From the NCBI RefSeq assembly GCF_030253575.1, contig NC_080566.1, positions 9,309,501 through 9,373,500 of the forward strand: a stretch of DNA of 64,000 nucleotides, written 5' to 3'. The stretch is from Rhododendron vialii (lineage: Eukaryota; Streptophyta; Magnoliopsida; Ericales; Ericaceae). Both the position numbers and the translations under genes were made by a program. Of this stretch, positions 46,683 through 58,102 are shown piece after piece (the first letter of the stretch is position 1; the number at the start of each line of letters is the position of its first letter). Below the pieces are notes generated by a model that worked only from the letters and a program-made list of their open reading frames with translations, was not told where the DNA came from and made no database searches.

Positions 46683-48201
46683 CCGATTAAGTTTAACCAT
46701 TTGTGTCTCTATCTGGCCAAAGTATGCCCCATACCGCCGCTTCAGAATTCATAAATTAATAGTAATAATTTTATTCCACTTGCTGCATAAAAGAAGGGGA
46801 ATGATTATTGGAAGCTCCACTCTCTTTCTTTTTAAAATATATTGGGGGTTTAGAAGGGAAGCTTATTCAAAGGAATGATCTTTTTAAGGACTCTGTTACT
46901 GATTTTGCCAATTAACAAATGTTAAAGGATGATCCACCAATCAATCACAACAATAATTCAATTCACAATTGGATTGCAGTTAGACAGTTGAGTGTCCTTG
47001 GGATCTAATCAACAAAGTTTTCAGACTTCTTTTGTTAAGAAGAGAAGTAAAGATGAAGCATCTCCTACTATAGAACACATAAATAAACAAACACCCATAA
47101 AACAAGCTTCTATGGCATGGAAAGTCTCAAGTTCTTGACCTCTTATTGTCACACAAGAACAGTCAGATTCACACTTCCCAATTTGACTTATTCTGGGAGC
47201 ATTAGAACAAATAAGAGAAGACAAACCCAAAAGGTTTGAGATAGATACAGAGAGAATCTAATGAAGAAGCACTAATTTTTCCCTGCACTAATGATTTTGA
47301 TTAAAATATTTCAGTCACATGCGAAGTACTACAACTTAGAGCCACAATGAAATTTGGTCGGTCATAAATGCACCCATTAGAAGGGACTTTGAAAGCATCC
47401 CCATGCTTAAGTGGTCTCCATATCCGTGTCGGACACAACACAACGGGGACACAAGGGACACGTCGGGGAAAGCGACACGCCAGGGAAACAAGGGAATATG
47501 TATGGGACATGCCAAATGACATGTCCAATTGTTGACGTTGAAATTTAACAGAGATACGTACATGACAAGTCGGGGACATGCTGTCTCAAGTGAGATACAT
47601 ATGGGCACACTGCGTGGTGTCACTTTACATAATGTAGAAAGTTTACTTCAAGGGTTAACATTTGTAGCAACTAGCAAACTTGCCACTTGTGCCTCGTGGC
47701 TTGTCTTTTACTAAATTACTATGATTCATCTCTTAATAATGTCGAAGCAGTGCTAATTTTCTTCAAAGTGCTAAGTTAGTGTCGGGTTTCAATAGTTTGA
47801 GTGCAAGAGGATCCAATATTCGTGTTAGCCACAATTAAAAAATATAGAATTGTTAGCTAATTTTTGCCGCATCCCCCGTTGTGTCCCTGTTCGCAATTCA
47901 TTTAGAATTGTTGTATCACGTGTCCATGCAAGCTCATGTTTCTAAGGAAGAGTTTAGATTCTTTTATTTACCAGAAGGAAAAAAATACATAACACAAAAG
48001 CATATTGTAGCGACAAAAGCAAGTCATGAAAGAAATAAGGAAATTCTCTGGCATTACTAGTCTACATGAGAGTTTAACTTCATGCCACCATTGCCAAAAA
48101 ATCTGATGATGCGGTGATACAGGTGTTTGAACAAAAAACTAAATGCAAAAGAATGTACAGATAACCTGATTTTGATGACTGTCAAATGAAAGACGTAAAT
48201 C
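46683..48201. other. Intergenic region 3' of the acidic organellar protein gene
   Basis: No supported gene. Around 47425-47590 and again near 47865-47900 there are words of the GTGTCGGACAC / GGGGACACAAGGGACAC / CCCTGTTCGC type. These are common in plant MITEs and comparable in style to the GATACG element. Ends could not be fixed. Confidence 0.35.
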
Positions 48202-51200
48202 CTAGCGCTTCTGTGCCTTTCTTCTTCTGGACTGTGTCTTCTGCCATTTCTTTTTCAGAACCAGCTTGCTTTTGGGTTTCAACTTCAACTCGGGTGAGAA
48301 TTTATAATTTGGATCTCTCATACGTGCTTGTATGTCCTTGAAGAACTCAATGTTCAATTTCTTAGGACCTCCTTGTCTAAGCTCTTCATATTCTGGACCT
48401 GAAACAATATTTTCAAATGCTCCGATAAGAATGTCCAAGTCACTCATTACTTCCCACACATTAGTGTACCGCCCATCTGGCCCCTTCTTTAATTTTTTAA
48501 GCGCATTTTCAACTGCAAGTTTCCTAGCCTGCTTTCCAGGAGATAACTCTTCTGGTTCATTCTCAGCTTTCAATAGTTCTGATATAGTTCGATATTTTGG
48601 TTTTTCCTCAAATTCAAACAATTTGTCTATATACGCATCACTTTTTTCATTTGGGTAGGCTTCTGTTGGAATGTCATCATCATCATCACCTTCGTCACCA
48701 GTCCACAGACTTTTTTCCTCATCACTTTCGGACCACACACTGTGTAACTCATCACTGTCATCACCATCAATGAGGTCTGAGTGCTCCTTTGCCTGCTGTT
48801 TGACCTTTCTTATTTCTTCTTCAAGATTATTTTGAGTTCGTCGATCTCCTTCATTGTCGCTTTCATCTTCACTTCCAGTCCAGAGACCGGTATCTTCGTC
48901 CACCTCTTCCTGCCAGGCTTTTCTGAATTCCTTATCCCCTGGTTTTCCATTTCCGAAGAGATTATAGTCTGAACGTCCACGTCTAGCATATGATCGTGAT
49001 GCTGAAAATATTTAGGATTTTAAACCACATAGGAAGAATATAAAAGAAATGGCAGACTTCAATAAATCCAAGGTTTTGCCAGAACCAAACCACCTAAAGA
49101 AGGAAAAAATAAGAAGTTCTCCCATGTATACTGTGAGTCAAAATAACTAATTGCACCTCTGTACACCATGCATACAGCTGTAAGCTGTAGCAAGTCAGAA
49201 GAATGCTTAAAGTTGGTTGACATGATAATGGTGTTATTTGAAGCCACGCCCAATCCAATTTGGTACAGGCTTCTATGACCTTCTTTTGGTTTCACTACTT
49301 CGAACTCATAGTTTGATGACAGAGAAATCTTCTTAAGATACTCTTTACATTAAGGTTTCATTCTATTGTTGTTCATATTTAAGACTAAGGCAACTCATTT
49401 TAAGGTTCTTTATGCTTAATAAGATTACAGAGAACTGAGAAGTCATGAGAGAAAACGTAGCCTTTGAATTTTGCAACAGCAACCCAACCTCACCTATAAT
49501 ACGCTTAAATTTCTTCTATTCTTTACCAATGTCCTTTATGATATTTCCATTTGACCAAAAAAAAATGTCCTTTATGATCAAACAGCTGGATTTCCGCCGG
49601 GACCTCAACTATGGTTGAAGTATCATATATAATCCAAAGGCCAATGACAAAATACTAACAGGTGGCTAGGCTTATGCATGCACAACGATACAAAGAAGGG
49701 TCTGTTGCCAAGCTGGTGATATGCCCAAATAACATCAAGACCCTTAAGATTTGAAATTTTTTTCGATGAAATAAGAAAGATGAGAAATTCATATACGGGA
49801 AGATTGGGATTATAAGCCACTTTGTTACTGCAAGTGGTGGTTAGGAGGTTTATCACTAAGGAAGAGCATTTGGCTGTGTGGTGCTCTGTTGAACAGAGGG
49901 AAAATATCAATGGTTAGACTGCATGGATGCATTTAACCGACATGTCAAAGAACACATAAGAACTAAAGAAGCCCAACTTATCAGAGATTACACAAACCCT
50001 TAGTTCCTTGTATTCAATGCATAAATAAAAACCTACTACATAGGTGAAACAAGAAATTGTGAAGCGGGGGGCCTGCTGTGCCCGATTTCTGGGCCCACTC
50101 CGGTCTCGCTCCGATGATCGAAATTGTTCACTTGTCGAGTAGAACAACTATGCAAAAAATCAGCTTAATTGGATATCATTAAGTACCTGATCGGAGCCCA
50201 TATAACTCTCGGTTCATGGGTTACAGTAGATTTAATCCAGTGTTTCGGATCCATTCTTTTCAAGATAAAAAGGTTCCGATCAGGTACTTAATGATATCCA
50301 ATTAAGCTGATTTTTTGCATAATTGTTCTATTTGACGAGCTCTACAAAGTGAATGATTCCGATCATCGGAGCGAGACCGGAGTGGGCCCAGAAATTGGGC
50401 ACAACAGCACACTGGTGTCCCCAAGGGGACAGCAGCCCCCCCGCTTCTTAGTGGCCTTGGCATCACTTATTCAGGAAGTATAGCATTCAAAATCCGTTCT
50501 AGGTTGACATTTGAAGAATAAATTTTGACGGCTTTCCATGATTGATCCTAACAAAATGTACATGTTTACTATCTTTATTCAATCCTCCGCTGTAGAATAT
50601 CATCATGCGTTCAATTGTGAACCTTCCAACAATTTTATTTCGTTCACCATCAAATCACTTGGTTTGACATACACTCATCTAACAGAGCTTCAATCTTTAA
50701 CATAGCACCTCAGTTAGTTCGTTTAAGTCCCGGAAAGAAGGTTACATGAAAATGCTACTAGCCTCCCTCCAAAACTGCCTCCCCTCCCTTGTGGTCAAGC
50801 CATTCACGGAAAAGATTTCGTTATACACAACATTTAATGGATATACAAAACAACACATGTGTTCTCGCAATTGAACACATAATCAAGTACAATAATATTC
50901 TATTGCTAAAAGAATTGCCCCGGGAATATTCAATTTTTGATGTACATATGAGTTGTCCAAAAAGGAAAAGCTAGCCTTTATTTGCTGTAATCTTGAAGGC
51001 TTTAGTGAAATTTTTCCAACTTGCAGAAAATTTCTTTGGCTTTTCGAATGCCTTATCCACTGCAATAAAAAGAAATGACCAAAAAGCTACAAGAAAGTAT
51101 GGGAGTTTTGTTTTTCCAGCTTTAGCAATTCTTTTCCCCTTCAAATTTGGCCCATGTATTTGTTCTTTCGTAGTGGAGAGAAATGGGAGAAGTGAAATTT

Positions 51201-51673
51201 TTGACCTAGAGATGAAAAAATTCAGAAAATACAAAAATTTCAGAAACAAAACAAGCTTTTCAGAGTCTCAGACATCTACACATAGTATAAGAATACCCAT
51301 TGGTGTCATCTTCAAGAAAAACTTCTCCAAAGACTTTATACAAACACGTACTATGCATACATACAAATGCAGTAAAGAACCTCAACAAACCCGCCAAGAA
51401 TCTATATACCACACACACACACGACGAAACCAAAGGAAACCCAAAATCCATTTTGCAAATGCAAAGACTAGTATTGAACTTGAGTTCGGTGGAGAGTGGC
51501 TACGCAGTACCTTGGAAAATTGGGCAAGGGAAGGGATGAACGGGGTGTTTTGAACAGATCACAGCTGAAGCAGAAAGTGGTATCAATCTGGAAGGTGAAT
51601 TTTGTGGTTGCAATTTGGAGAGAGACGGAAGCAGGGAAAGGCGGGAATAGTAATAGTAGAGCATTCGAGCCAT
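48202..51673 (-). CDS. Conserved acidic protein, probably organelle-targeted, function unknown
   Basis: The predicted protein has 320 aa in two exons, 51673-51511 and 49001-48202, with a 2.5 kb GT-AG intron. The first ~55 residues (MARMLYYYYSRLSLLPSLSK...) are basic and hydroxylated without acidic residues, like a mitochondrial or plastid presequence. The rest has ARRGRSDYNLFGNGKPGDKE, two acidic repeats built on LWTG (TGLWTGSEDESD and KSLWTGDEGDDDDD) and a VWSESDEE copy between them. A helical middle follows (AYIDKLFEFEEKPKYRTISE), then ARKLAVENALKKLKKGPDG, DLDILIGAF and a strongly basic tail (KKKWQKTQSRRRKAQKR). A basic tail on an acidic body would suit an RNA- or ribosome-associated role, but that is only inference. 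I do not recognise the family by name. A foldback element lies in the intron. Confidence 0.82.
50061..50447. mobile_element. Long-arm foldback element in the intron
   Basis: The arms 50061-50199 and 50273-50447 are near-perfect inverted copies: GAAGCGGGGGGC ends, TCTGGGCCCACTCCGGTCTC, and CAGCTTAATTGGATATCATT. The right arm has about 35 extra bases around GGTGTCCCCAAGGGGAC. The loop is about 73 bases. Because it sits in an intron, the transcript could fold into a long double-stranded hairpin. No convincing target duplication was found. Confidence 0.8.
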
Positions 51674-52445
51674 TTTCCGTATAAGCAGGGAAAGGCGGGA
51701 AGTAACCAGTCGGTTCTCCGGTTCTAAACCCTGTACGAGAATTGAGAGAAACTATTCACCGTGGACCGTGAATAAGTAATTTACGGTTCCGCAAAAATCT
51801 TGTCGTTGTAGTATTTTGGTAATTAATGATCTAAATTTTTAAAAAATTATTCGCTAAAATAGTTTAACTATTACTATTCTTGCGAATAATTTTTTTAAAA
51901 TTTTCAAAATACTTTTGGACACCCGCAATTAAGCACCGTAAACAAAAGTTTATGGGTTGCTCCATAAAGAAGTTTCTCTCATTAGAAGCGAGCAAATTAA
52001 CAGGTCTTAATACTCAAACGTCCTCGTAAAGAAGGTCTGTTCTTTTTTTAACCAACCTCTCTTCTTCAAAACGCGAGTTGAAGATTAACTCTTCGTAACT
52101 TTTTGTTTAGCTTTTCATCGTAATTTTCAAGATTAACCATTCGTCTCGTCGAGGCGAATCGAAAAAATATAAAAATATAAACTGATGTTAAAAAAGTTTA
52201 AATAAGATGGCACTTTAGTGATTTTTTTTTTTGTTTTTAGTAATAATTTTGTACTTTTTTTAACTCATCTCATCGAGATAGATGATTAATCTATAAAATA
52301 TGACACAAATATAACAAAAATTCAGAAAAAATGAACAAAACATACAAAACAAAAAAAATAATTAAGTTTACAAGAACTCAGTCTTTCTTGCGATTGTTTA
52401 TGAGTTTTTTTGGGTTTGAGATGAGAAAATACTAACATTCTGTCC
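51674..52445. promoter_or_regulatory. Upstream region of the acidic protein gene
   Basis: Presumed promoter on the minus strand. A small hairpin at about 51834-51902 has arms TTTAAAAAATTATTCGC and GCGAATAATTTTTTTAAA. Nothing else is identified; no core promoter element is assigned with confidence. Confidence 0.3.
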
Positions 52446-52448
52446 TAA

Positions 52449-53526
52449 GGCCATCCACAGCGGTATAATAAAAAATGGATAACCAAAAGTTGACACGTCA
52501 GCTTTTGATTATTCACTTAAGAGGTTGCTAAGCTTAACAATGTTGAGGTTCACAATGGTCACTTCTAGTCCATAATCAAAATAAGAAGTCCACTACAATT
52601 TCACACAATCTATCTCTCCCCCTCTGTTTCCCGTCATTCACTTCCCTCCATTATGGTTTATTTTTTTGGGCAAAAATATATCGAACATATGGTGTTCTTC
52701 CTAGTGTTATCTATCAAAACAACACCGAAACTTTTTTTTTTCTTTATATTCCTATAGCCTATATCACAAATCCACCACTCTCTTAATCTTTCAAAAAAAA
52801 TAAGATGTGTTCTTGAATTTGGTAAATGATGCAAGATTCTTCCTTTATATATTTTTTTTTGCAAGGTTTTTCATTTACTCAACCATAAGAGGAGGAATAA
52901 AAATGAATAACCACTTTTTAGTTGAAAAAATTATTTTTTTTGCTAAAAAATGGTTATTTCTCAAAATATTTGGGTAAAAGTAAAAAAAAAAATTTTACTT
53001 TTCCGATTCCTCTCGTCGAGACGAATCAATATATAACCTATAAAAGTTTGGCGCAAAACTAACAAATGCGAAAAAAATTCAAATAAAGACAATTTTCAGA
53101 TTTAAGTTAAATTCATAAGAATGCAACCTAAAATAAAAACGGGAAAGAAGAGTGAAATACTTTAATCCGCAACGATGGATTAAATTGTAGATGATCGAGA
53201 AATATGAGTTTCACTTTTGGAGGAAAATAAAGAGAAACAATTTGTCGTTGAAGTGAAGAAGATCTAGAGCACGTGAAGAAGAGAAAAAGAAAATACTAGT
53301 TGAAATATGCATGTTTATAAATTTTGGAACCAATTAACTTATGTGGTGTGGGATTAACAAATTTTGATTATTGAAAAAGGTTGCTAGTTTTGGTTATCCA
53401 AAGCCCAAAATTTGATTATTTCTAAAGATGTTGCTAAGTTTGATTATACCATTGTGAGCCATTTTTTGCACCAATATTGTTAATTTTAACAATAATTGGC
53501 TTTTGATTATACCACTGTGGATGGCC
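52449..53526. mobile_element. Non-autonomous PIF/Harbinger element (1.08 kb)
   Basis: Terminal inverted repeats GGCCATCCACAGCGGTATAA and the inverse of GGCCATCCACAGTGGTATAA bound it. TAA stands on both sides (52446-52448 and 53527-53529), the Harbinger target. The inner edges also mirror each other in AAAAG(T/C) and GCTTTTGATTA words. No transposase frame is present. It is unrelated in its ends to the autonomous-type element at 10246-15989. Confidence 0.85.
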
Positions 53527-53529
53527 TAA

Positions 53530-54106
53530 GAGGAGTATAATAGGTAAAATGTGCATTGATATCTGAGAAAAATGTATTAATATCTGTGAATTTTTTAATA
53601 CAGTTATTGTTTGTAATATCGTCTATTACGTTTTTGGACGGCTCGAATTTGGAGAGAGAAAAAATATTGGGGTGAGAGGAGAGGGAGATTTTCAATCCGA
53701 ACCATCCAAAATTGTATTTGACAGCATGCCCGTTCAAAAAAGAATAAAAGAAAAAGCACAAACTCGTGAGGTCCGAGTATGTAAGACGGCGCCGTTGCAT
53801 GAAATTAATCGCATCTTGAAGGCACGGAGAAGTTTTTAAACCTCTCGACTTGAAGACACGAGGCTGGGAGCACCACTACGCCGCCTGGAAAACCTAACCC
53901 CTTCCCTCTCTCTCTCCTCTTCCTCCCGCCGCCGTCCCTCGACGCCCACATCTCTCTCTCTGTCTCTCTTAACAGGTACATCTCTCTCCCTTCCAAATAA
54001 TAATTAGATTTGTTTCCAATTTCGATCAGTAATAACAATACTACTATTCAGTCGTTAATTCAGCATAAAAGTGATGTTTAAGTGGTATAGAATTCATGGC
54101 TCCGGT
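53530..54106. other. Intergenic, possible 5' UTR-like sequence
   Basis: A GC- and CT-rich stretch (53880-53972) is followed by AACAG|GTACAT, a possible splice donor. This could be a 5' non-coding exon for the PMD gene downstream, but the evidence is only compositional. Confidence 0.25.
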
Positions 54107-54291
54107 TAGTGGTGAGCAAAAAATTAGCCAAACCGTGAATCTAGTCCAAATCGAATGATTTGGTTTGGTTGTTTAGTAGTGTAGTTTGGTTTCCGTTTAA
54201 AAAAAATAGAAACCGAGTTAAATGGTTTGGCCTGGATTTACGTTAATAGGTTTGGTTCCAAACAGATCCGAACTATATATATATATATATA

Positions 54292-54326
<35 letters not shown>

Positions 54327-54796
54327 CACATGGGAGTTATAGTCATCCTAAATTAATAATCTATTCAATCCACCGTCCTATTCAGTATTTATTTACTATC
54401 AAAATTATTTAGCATAAATTTTTATGTATTACAACCCATTCCTATAATTTTGGTACACGAAAAGCACATGGTATATAAATATATAATGCTTCATTCAATG
54501 AATAATATTCCACGGCTCAATTAATTCCTAAATTTTCCTATATTTCTATAAATAAAAACCAATTCTTAGTTATCTCCGCAATTTTGAGTACTTTAAAAAG
54601 TTTACAAAGATGATATCTCAATTTTAAGTAAACTGTGGTTCGAAACCGCAACCGAACCGTAGTCTAATGGTTTGGATTGGTTTGGTCCTATACTTTATGT
54701 GGGTTGGCTTGATTACACAAATTCATAATCCGTAGATAGTAGTTTGGTTCTTGGTTTACCATAAAACCAAACAAATCCGATCGATGCTCACCCCTA
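54107..54796. mobile_element. hAT-like element with degenerate ends
   Basis: It begins TAGTGGTGAGCA and ends TGCTCACCCCTA, matching hAT TAGGGGTG-type termini. Both sub-terminal regions carry AACC(G/A)AA / TTTGGTTTGG words in opposite sense. The expected 8-bp duplication is not recognisable. A (TA)n(CA)n microsatellite occupies 54274-54325. Confidence 0.55.
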
Positions 54797-56753
54797 GCCT
54801 CTTGTAATAAAAGCTAACCATTATGTCATGCAATTTGGCGGGGTTGTTTTTCTTGGTGTCCCTATTGTAGATAAGACAAAGTCATGTAAATTTCATCCAA
54901 ATGTGTATCAACTATTTTTTTGTCATTTACCTCAGCCAACTATTCAGTGTCACTTTTTTTTTGTATCATACTTTGTGTCAATTTACATGAACTCATGTTA
55001 TATTGTTGGCGCAGATTATAAACGTATGGAGCCTGGCCCGACAGAGGCCACTGTTTTGAGCGAACAGAAATGGCATCGGTCCGCTTCAGTATGGTCTGCT
55101 GGGGTATGTAGACAGTCCATAGCAAGAGTCGATAAAAGATATGCTATTGCCTGTGGGCAACTTCAGTTTTTGATGGTTCCTATTTGGACTATATGTAATG
55201 ACCTTTTTGAATTTATTTTGCAGTCGGGTGCTGATTCTACTACCCTTACTGTTCATCGTCGCGAGGCTGCTCTCGGACGCATGGGTTTGCCAGATGATCG
55301 ATTCATCCCTCTGGTACAGGCTGCTGGATTTGGAGGTCTATTTCGAGTGCCATTCATCCAGTTGGATTGGCATCTCATTACTGCACTAGTGGAAAGATGG
55401 CGGCCAGAGACTCATACATTTCATATGAGACCTGGAGAAATGACCATTACACTCCAAGATGTTAGCATTCAATTGGGTCTACCCGTTGATGGTAAACCGG
55501 TTACTGGTTCTATCAATTATGACTGGGACGCGTTGTGTCTTAATTTGCTTGGTGCGACCTCCCCAGCCGAGAAACGGGATGGGGGTAAGGTGAAATATGA
55601 AATGGCTCGATGAAGCGTTTGGGGTGCTACCATTGGATGCTGATCCTATTGCGGTGGAGCAACATGCTAGAGCATACATCCTTCATCTTATGTTCCTCCC
55701 ACTACTAGAGGACTTTAATACTGCTGGGGAATATAGTTGGGGAAGCGCAGCTCTAGGATGCTTATATAGGGAGCTACGTCGTGCATCCATTGTTGATAAG
55801 TTACAGGTAGGTGGTTTCATGCTCCTTCTTTAGGTGTGGGCATGGGAGAGGTTTCCACATATTTCTCCACGTCGTTTGGGAAGTTTCAGATACCAGATGG
55901 TCCTCTTATCACACGGTATGGATATGGTTGTGGTCAAGTTTATTTATAGATCTTTGTTCTTATCGTTATATGTTGTATCATCAATTATTTCAAAATTTAC
56001 AGAATAATTATTTATTGACCCAATTTGTATGACTTTGTAGGTGGCACAATAGGTTTTAGGTTACTGACTTGTCCACTCATGTCTTACGGGAGTACCGTTA
56101 CACCTTTGATAGACAAAACGATGACCAAGTGAGTTAGTTACGTGGTTTAATTTCATTACTTAAAATTCTTAGCACAACACAAAAAAATTGTCATGCTTGA
56201 TTTTGCATTGCAATTTTGCTATATATGTAACGCCCCGAAATTTGGGTACGTTAAATAAAACATTTTATTGAAATAAAAGCTGAGTCCAGCTCTTTTATTA
56301 CAACAAAAACATAAAAGGAGTACTTTTATTACAAACGGGAGGGAACTAAGGTTCCTAACTACTGCTCCGCTTGTTCTTCCATCCGGGCTAGCTCTTCGGC
56401 TCCAAATGCCTCCAAGGTGTAAAGTTCACCCTGTTCATCTATGAGGTCTGACATATTATACCGGCGTCGCCACCAATATAATAAGTCAGGGTCACCAAAA
56501 AAAAGGCAACACCGTGAGCTTAAACGCTCAATAGAATAAACCAAACCCTCTAACCCTTAACTTATAACAATACAACATATAGTCAAAGATTTCCACATAG
56601 CATGCTCATCTATCAACAACACCTTCGTATACGATAAACCATCAACGTTGGTGTCCAAGATTTGTGAGTTTCTCCTACGTGACTCCTCGTAGATCGTGTC
56701 AACATTTTTCACATTTCATAAACATATCACCTTTTGAAAAACTCAATTTTTAA

Positions 56754-56985
56754 CACACCCAACCTCGGTTCCGCCGTTCCGGACTCCCGAGTATCCTCAC
56801 AATGGTTCCGCCGTCCCGGGCTCCCATTGGCACACATTGCATTGGCTCCGTAACGCGGATAACCAAGCACACACCCAACCTCGGTTCCGCCGTTCCGGAC
56901 TCCCGAATATCCTCACAATGGTTCCGCCGTCCCGGTCTCCCATTGGCACACAAAACACACACCACACAAAGGGCTACAATGTCCG
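56754..56985. repeat. 116-bp tandem duplication inside the solo LTR
   Basis: Two copies begin CACACCCAACCTCGGTTCCG at 56754 and 56870, both containing TCCGCCGTTCCGGACTCCCG and CCTCACAATGGTTCCGCCGT. They differ at few positions. They lie in the portion that would be U5 or R if the LTR is on the minus strand. Confidence 0.8.
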
Positions 56986-58002
56986 GCCACTTTGTGGTTT
57001 CCAAAACATTTCACACTTTTCAAAACACGCCCTTTTCATAAACCCCAACCTTAGTGTCATGTTTCTACTTCCTTGATTTCCGTGTCTCGTTTCTCATGCA
57101 TAGACTCCGCGGTGGGACTTTTCACATACGATATCATTCCTTGTATTATTCAATCTAACAAGATCATACATTTCAAACTACATGACATGCTTGAATCACT
57201 TAATAACAAACAACATGCATTTCATACATTCTTAAACAAAGATAACCTTATCTACATAAGCTTAATGATCAAAGTTACTTTCAAATGAACTTATTTTAGA
57301 GTTATGATACAAAACTACTTTATACTTAGGAATAGGGATAAGGAATTCCTACACTATATTTGGGGTGGACGATAAGAATATTCTACCTTGCTTCTTGGCA
57401 GTAGTTGTCGGCTAAGAAGATTCGGTCGTCGGTTTTGGATTTCGGCGGCGTAACGGCGTCGGTTTGCTTCGAAAGGAAGAGAGTTGTGCTTTCTCTTCCT
57501 AGAAACAACTTTCTAACTAACCAAGCTACTTTAAAAGATCTAATGGTGGTATTGGGAGGTGGTTTGGTGGTTTCTCTCAAGAACACTAAAAAACTAGAAC
57601 TTGGAAAGCAAGAACTTTTGGAATTTCTAGAGAGAAGTGAGAGCAATGGTTTGAGGTGTGAGTTTAAGCTTGGAGTGAGCTTCTATTTATAGGCAAAGGC
57701 TCTCCCTCTCTCCCTCTTGGCCGGTCCCTCTCTCTCTCTCTCTATGTCACACTTTATTTCACATGTCAAGGTTTGATTGAAAGGTTGGAAGCTAAATTGG
57801 TAGGCTTGCATGGCTATGTTAGTCCTTGGATGGGATTCTTGGAAGATATGTTGCAATGGAGGAGACATGGGTACAAGATTCTTGGTTTAAACAAATGAAA
57901 TTGGTACAAAGGAGGACAATGGAGGAAGATATGGAAGATATACATCTTCAATTTTTGAAAAGATGAAGAATCACCAAGTACAAGTCCCATCTTTCTTCTC
58001 CT

Positions 58003-58070
58003 TCCTTCTTCTTTCCTTCTCTCTCTCCCTCTTTCTCTCTCTCGGCCTCTCTCCTCTCTCTCCCTCACGA

Positions 58071-58102
<32 letters not shown>
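58003..58102. repeat. CT-rich low-complexity tract in the solo LTR
   Basis: About 100 bases of CTCTCTC, CTTCC and CTCCCT words. Together with a shorter CT run at 57708-57742 it brackets the region downstream of the proposed minus-strand promoter. Confidence 0.8.

Noticed and set aside
55597-55833. Separate small gene starting at the internal ATG
   Set aside because: It is the continuation of the plant mobile domain after a frameshift, ending at a nonsense codon, not an independent gene.
55807-55833. 27-bp intron that would remove the TAG at 55831
   Set aside because: Too short for a plant spliceosomal intron, and family members encode this stretch as protein.
57383-57692. Overlapping frames on both strands in the 57-kb region
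   Set aside because: They lie inside the solo LTR and have no known domain; LTRs do not normally encode proteins.
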